Positions 14,769 to 15,967 of a stretch of 15,967 nucleotides of DNA are shown in pieces; the stretch's first letter is position 1, and each line of letters opens with the position of its first letter. The notes beneath the pieces are model-generated. The model was not told the DNA's origin. It saw only the letters and a list, made by a program, of their open reading frames with translations, and did not search any database. Position numbers and translations under genes: made by a program. Source of the DNA: an uncultured Sphingobacteriales bacterium (lineage in GTDB: Bacteria > Bacteroidota > Bacteroidia > Chitinophagales > Chitinophagaceae); NCBI GenBank assembly GCA_937991535.1, contig CALKHN010000119.1, forward strand, positions 1 to 15,967. Direction: 5' to 3'.

Positions 14769-14975
14769 ATGATCAGCATTCCTGTTCTTCCGGGAGCGTT
14801 GAAAGTTACTTCCTGTTTGTACAGAAAGCTGACGGGTTATATAAAGGACTTTGATCGTTTGAAAGATGGATTCGGTGAATGCCGCTGTATCGTGCAATTA
14901 CATACAACAACAGACCATATGGATAGCAGTACGGGTGATCAACTTTTTGCCGGGTTGATTATTGCATGCGGGTGA
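14769..14975 (+). CDS. Doubtful short ORF, hypothetical
   Basis: An open frame of about 68 codons from ATG 14769 (TTG 14760 would add three). It reads MISIPVLPGALKVTSC at the start and DQLFAGLIIACG at the end. I recognise no family, signal peptide or catalytic motif. It is preceded by T-rich sequence and lies in a region of about 660 bp without a clear gene between divergent susC and the GIY-YIG gene. It could be a small protein, a gene remnant or chance; chance is the most likely. Confidence 0.15.
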   Translation: MISIPVLPGALKVTSCLYRKLTGYIKDFDRLKDGFGECRCIVQLHTTTDHMDSSTGDQLFAGLIIACG

Positions 14976-15123
14976 TGCAGGTAAAAGATGATGATACAGT
15001 GTGTACATGTGTTACAAATTAAACAGGTATTTGCAGCAATGCGATCGTTGATGAAGCAAAAATAGAAAGAAGAAATTATAAAACAAAATAAATCTACCAA
15101 ATTAGTAGACTAATAGAAATTAT

Positions 15124-15151
15124 GAGATTTGAGATTGTAAATTTGAAATGA
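15124..15151 (+). repeat. GAGATTK-type heptamer block
   Basis: GAGATTT, GAGATTG, TAAATTT and GAAATGA are four in-phase units. The later units have drifted, but the 7-bp period matches the other heptamer arrays of this window although the sequence differs. Confidence 0.45.
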
Positions 15152-15180
15152 TGGTAAGTCCCGGGAATCATATAGGAAGC

Positions 15181-15208
15181 ATCTGTTTCCGTACGATGGG
15201 AAACAGAT
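15181..15208 (+). promoter_or_regulatory. Perfect 10-bp stem upstream of the GIY-YIG gene
   Basis: ATCTGTTTCC (15181-15190) pairs with GGAAACAGAT (15199-15208) across an 8-nt loop. It is followed by only a mild T stretch further on, so it is not a convincing terminator. Its left arm overlaps GGAAGCATCTGT (15175-15186), a core also found in the right-end repeat. It could be an RNA hairpin or a nuclease or protein target site. Confidence 0.4.
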
Positions 15209-15248
15209 AATTTAGCTTATTTTTAATCAAACGCTAACCTTACATGTT

Positions 15249-15596
15249 ATGGGAACACGCCATTCTGTGTATTCGGTTTATATTGTTACGAACTTCACCA
15301 AAACTGTGCTTTACACAGGAGTGACCAACGACCTTCAGCAACGACTTGTTGAGCATTATCTCAGCAGGGGTGATCCAAAAACTTTTACCGGAAGATACAA
15401 TGCCTTTTACCTGCTTTATTACGATGATTACAAATACGTGAATGATGCAATTGCAAGGGAAAAAGAAATAAAAGGATGGCTCAGGAAGAAGAAAATAGAT
15501 TTAATCAAAACATTTAATCCGGAGATGAAATTCCTGAATAATGAATTGTTTGACAAATGGCCTCCGCCAGATTTATTTCACCGGAAGGACTCATGA
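15249..15596 (+). CDS. Single-domain GIY-YIG endonuclease
   Basis: A 115-residue protein consisting of one GIY-YIG nuclease domain, the metal-dependent fold of homing endonucleases, UvrC and standalone YhbQ-like proteins. The GIY element is VYIVTN (residues 10-15) and the YIG element is YTG (22-24) in LYTGVTND. Conserved residues include Arg32 and His36 (LQQRLVEHY), the FTGRYN loop (about 46-51), and the metal-site glutamate region AIAREKEIKGW (Glu71/Glu73), with a closing IKTFNPE. All catalytic positions look intact. There is no added DNA-binding domain. ATG 15249 fits the usual short N-terminus. The client is unknown. The gene lies alone, with a repeat-like GGAAGCATCTGT and hairpin upstream and a 153-bp tandem array starting 33 bp after its stop. 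That context raises the idea of a repeat-linked nuclease, which is inference. Confidence 0.92.
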   Translation: MGTRHSVYSVYIVTNFTKTVLYTGVTNDLQQRLVEHYLSRGDPKTFTGRYNAFYLLYYDDYKYVNDAIAREKEIKGWLRKKKIDLIKTFNPEMKFLNNELFDKWPPPDLFHRKDS

Positions 15597-15628
15597 TTTC
15601 CAACGCAATAAATGATTAGTGCGAAGAT

Positions 15629-15967
15629 AGACCCTTCCTTCGTCAGGGTGACAGGCCGTGGTTGTTGGTTGGGCTTTATTGCAAATGCCCGGCAGCGCTA
15701 CTACTGTTTGTCATGCTGAGGCAGGAAGCATCTAAAGGAACGAAGCATCTGTGCACTACATTCCATTGTGTTCATTGATCAGACCCTTCCTTCGTCAGGG
15801 TGACAGGCGGTGGGTTGTTGGTTGGGCTTTATTGCAAATGCCCGGCAGTGCTACTACTGTTTGTCATGCTGAGGCAGGAAGCATCTAAAGGAACGAAGCA
15901 TCTGTGCACTACATTCCATTGTGTTCATTGATCAGACCCTTCCTTCGTCAGGGTGACAGGCGGTGGG
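15629..15967 (+). repeat. Tandem array of a 152-153 bp unit, running off the window
   Basis: Unit 1 is 15629-15780 (152 bp), unit 2 is 15781-15933 (153 bp) and unit 3 begins at 15934 and is cut by the window end. Units 1 and 2 differ by about two substitutions and one 1-bp indel, so the duplication is recent or homogenised. Each unit has two 25-nt arms in inverted orientation (15781-15805 and 15862-15886 in unit 2) pairing at 19 of 25 positions across a 56-bp loop. It also has an internal direct repeat of GAAGCATCT. No ORF is evident within the unit. The array could be much longer than seen here or collapsed in assembly. Confidence 0.93.

Larger units (their letters stand above)
14976..15248. 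other. A/T-rich non-coding spacer before the GIY-YIG gene
   Basis: No coding potential is visible. It contains a palindrome, ATTAGT-AG-ACTAAT (15101-15114), a heptamer block (15124-15151), a repeat-like GGAAGCATCTGT (15175-15186) and a perfect 10-bp hairpin (15181-15208). The 40 bp before the ATG are A/T-rich and lack a clear -7 box. Confidence 0.5.

Overview
The window looks like a chromosomal segment of an aerobic Bacteroidota, most likely Chitinophagaceae. It carries a SusC/SusD pair, TonB receptors with an N-terminal carboxypeptidase-regulatory-like domain, A-rich leaders without Shine-Dalgarno motifs, and -7 boxes of the TAnnTTTG type. I saw no tRNA, rRNA, transposase or CRISPR array.

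Left part, + strand (1-4634). An A/T-rich KAP-family NTPase remnant (to 1060) has its Walker B end but no Walker A. It is followed by a DUF1801 protein (1328-1741) and a repeat-rich spacer. Then comes a two-gene unit: a small Cys-rich exported protein of the DUF6660 type (2120-2428) and a TonB-dependent receptor (2478-4634).

Middle, - strand (4859-14583). Five genes read leftwards from a probable promoter near 14670: SusC (11491-14583), SusD (9928-11469), a formylglycine-type sulfatase (7617-9899), a Tat-exported enolase-superfamily dehydratase-like protein (6226-7506) and a formylglycine-generating-enzyme (FGE) lipoprotein (4859-6049). SusC/SusD would import a sulfated ligand. The lipoprotein would oxidise the sulfatase's catalytic Cys in the periplasm, the sulfatase would remove sulfate, and the enolase-family protein would act on the resulting acid sugar or related acid. 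No glycoside hydrolase, lyase or regulator is present. This is a compact desulfation locus that seems to carry its own maturase.

Right part (14584-15967). It holds a non-coding stretch with a doubtful short ORF, a single-domain GIY-YIG nuclease (15249-15596), and a tandem array with a 152-153 bp unit that runs off the window. A degenerate copy of the same repeat sits at 6131-6193.

The most unusual structure lies between genes. Several spacers are built of tandem heptanucleotides of different sequence (GTGAGAR, AGCTGAY, GAGATTK) all sharing a 7-bp period, and related blocks recur in different spacers and orientations. Together with the GIY-YIG gene and its inverted-repeat-bearing array, these are the best candidates for something undescribed.
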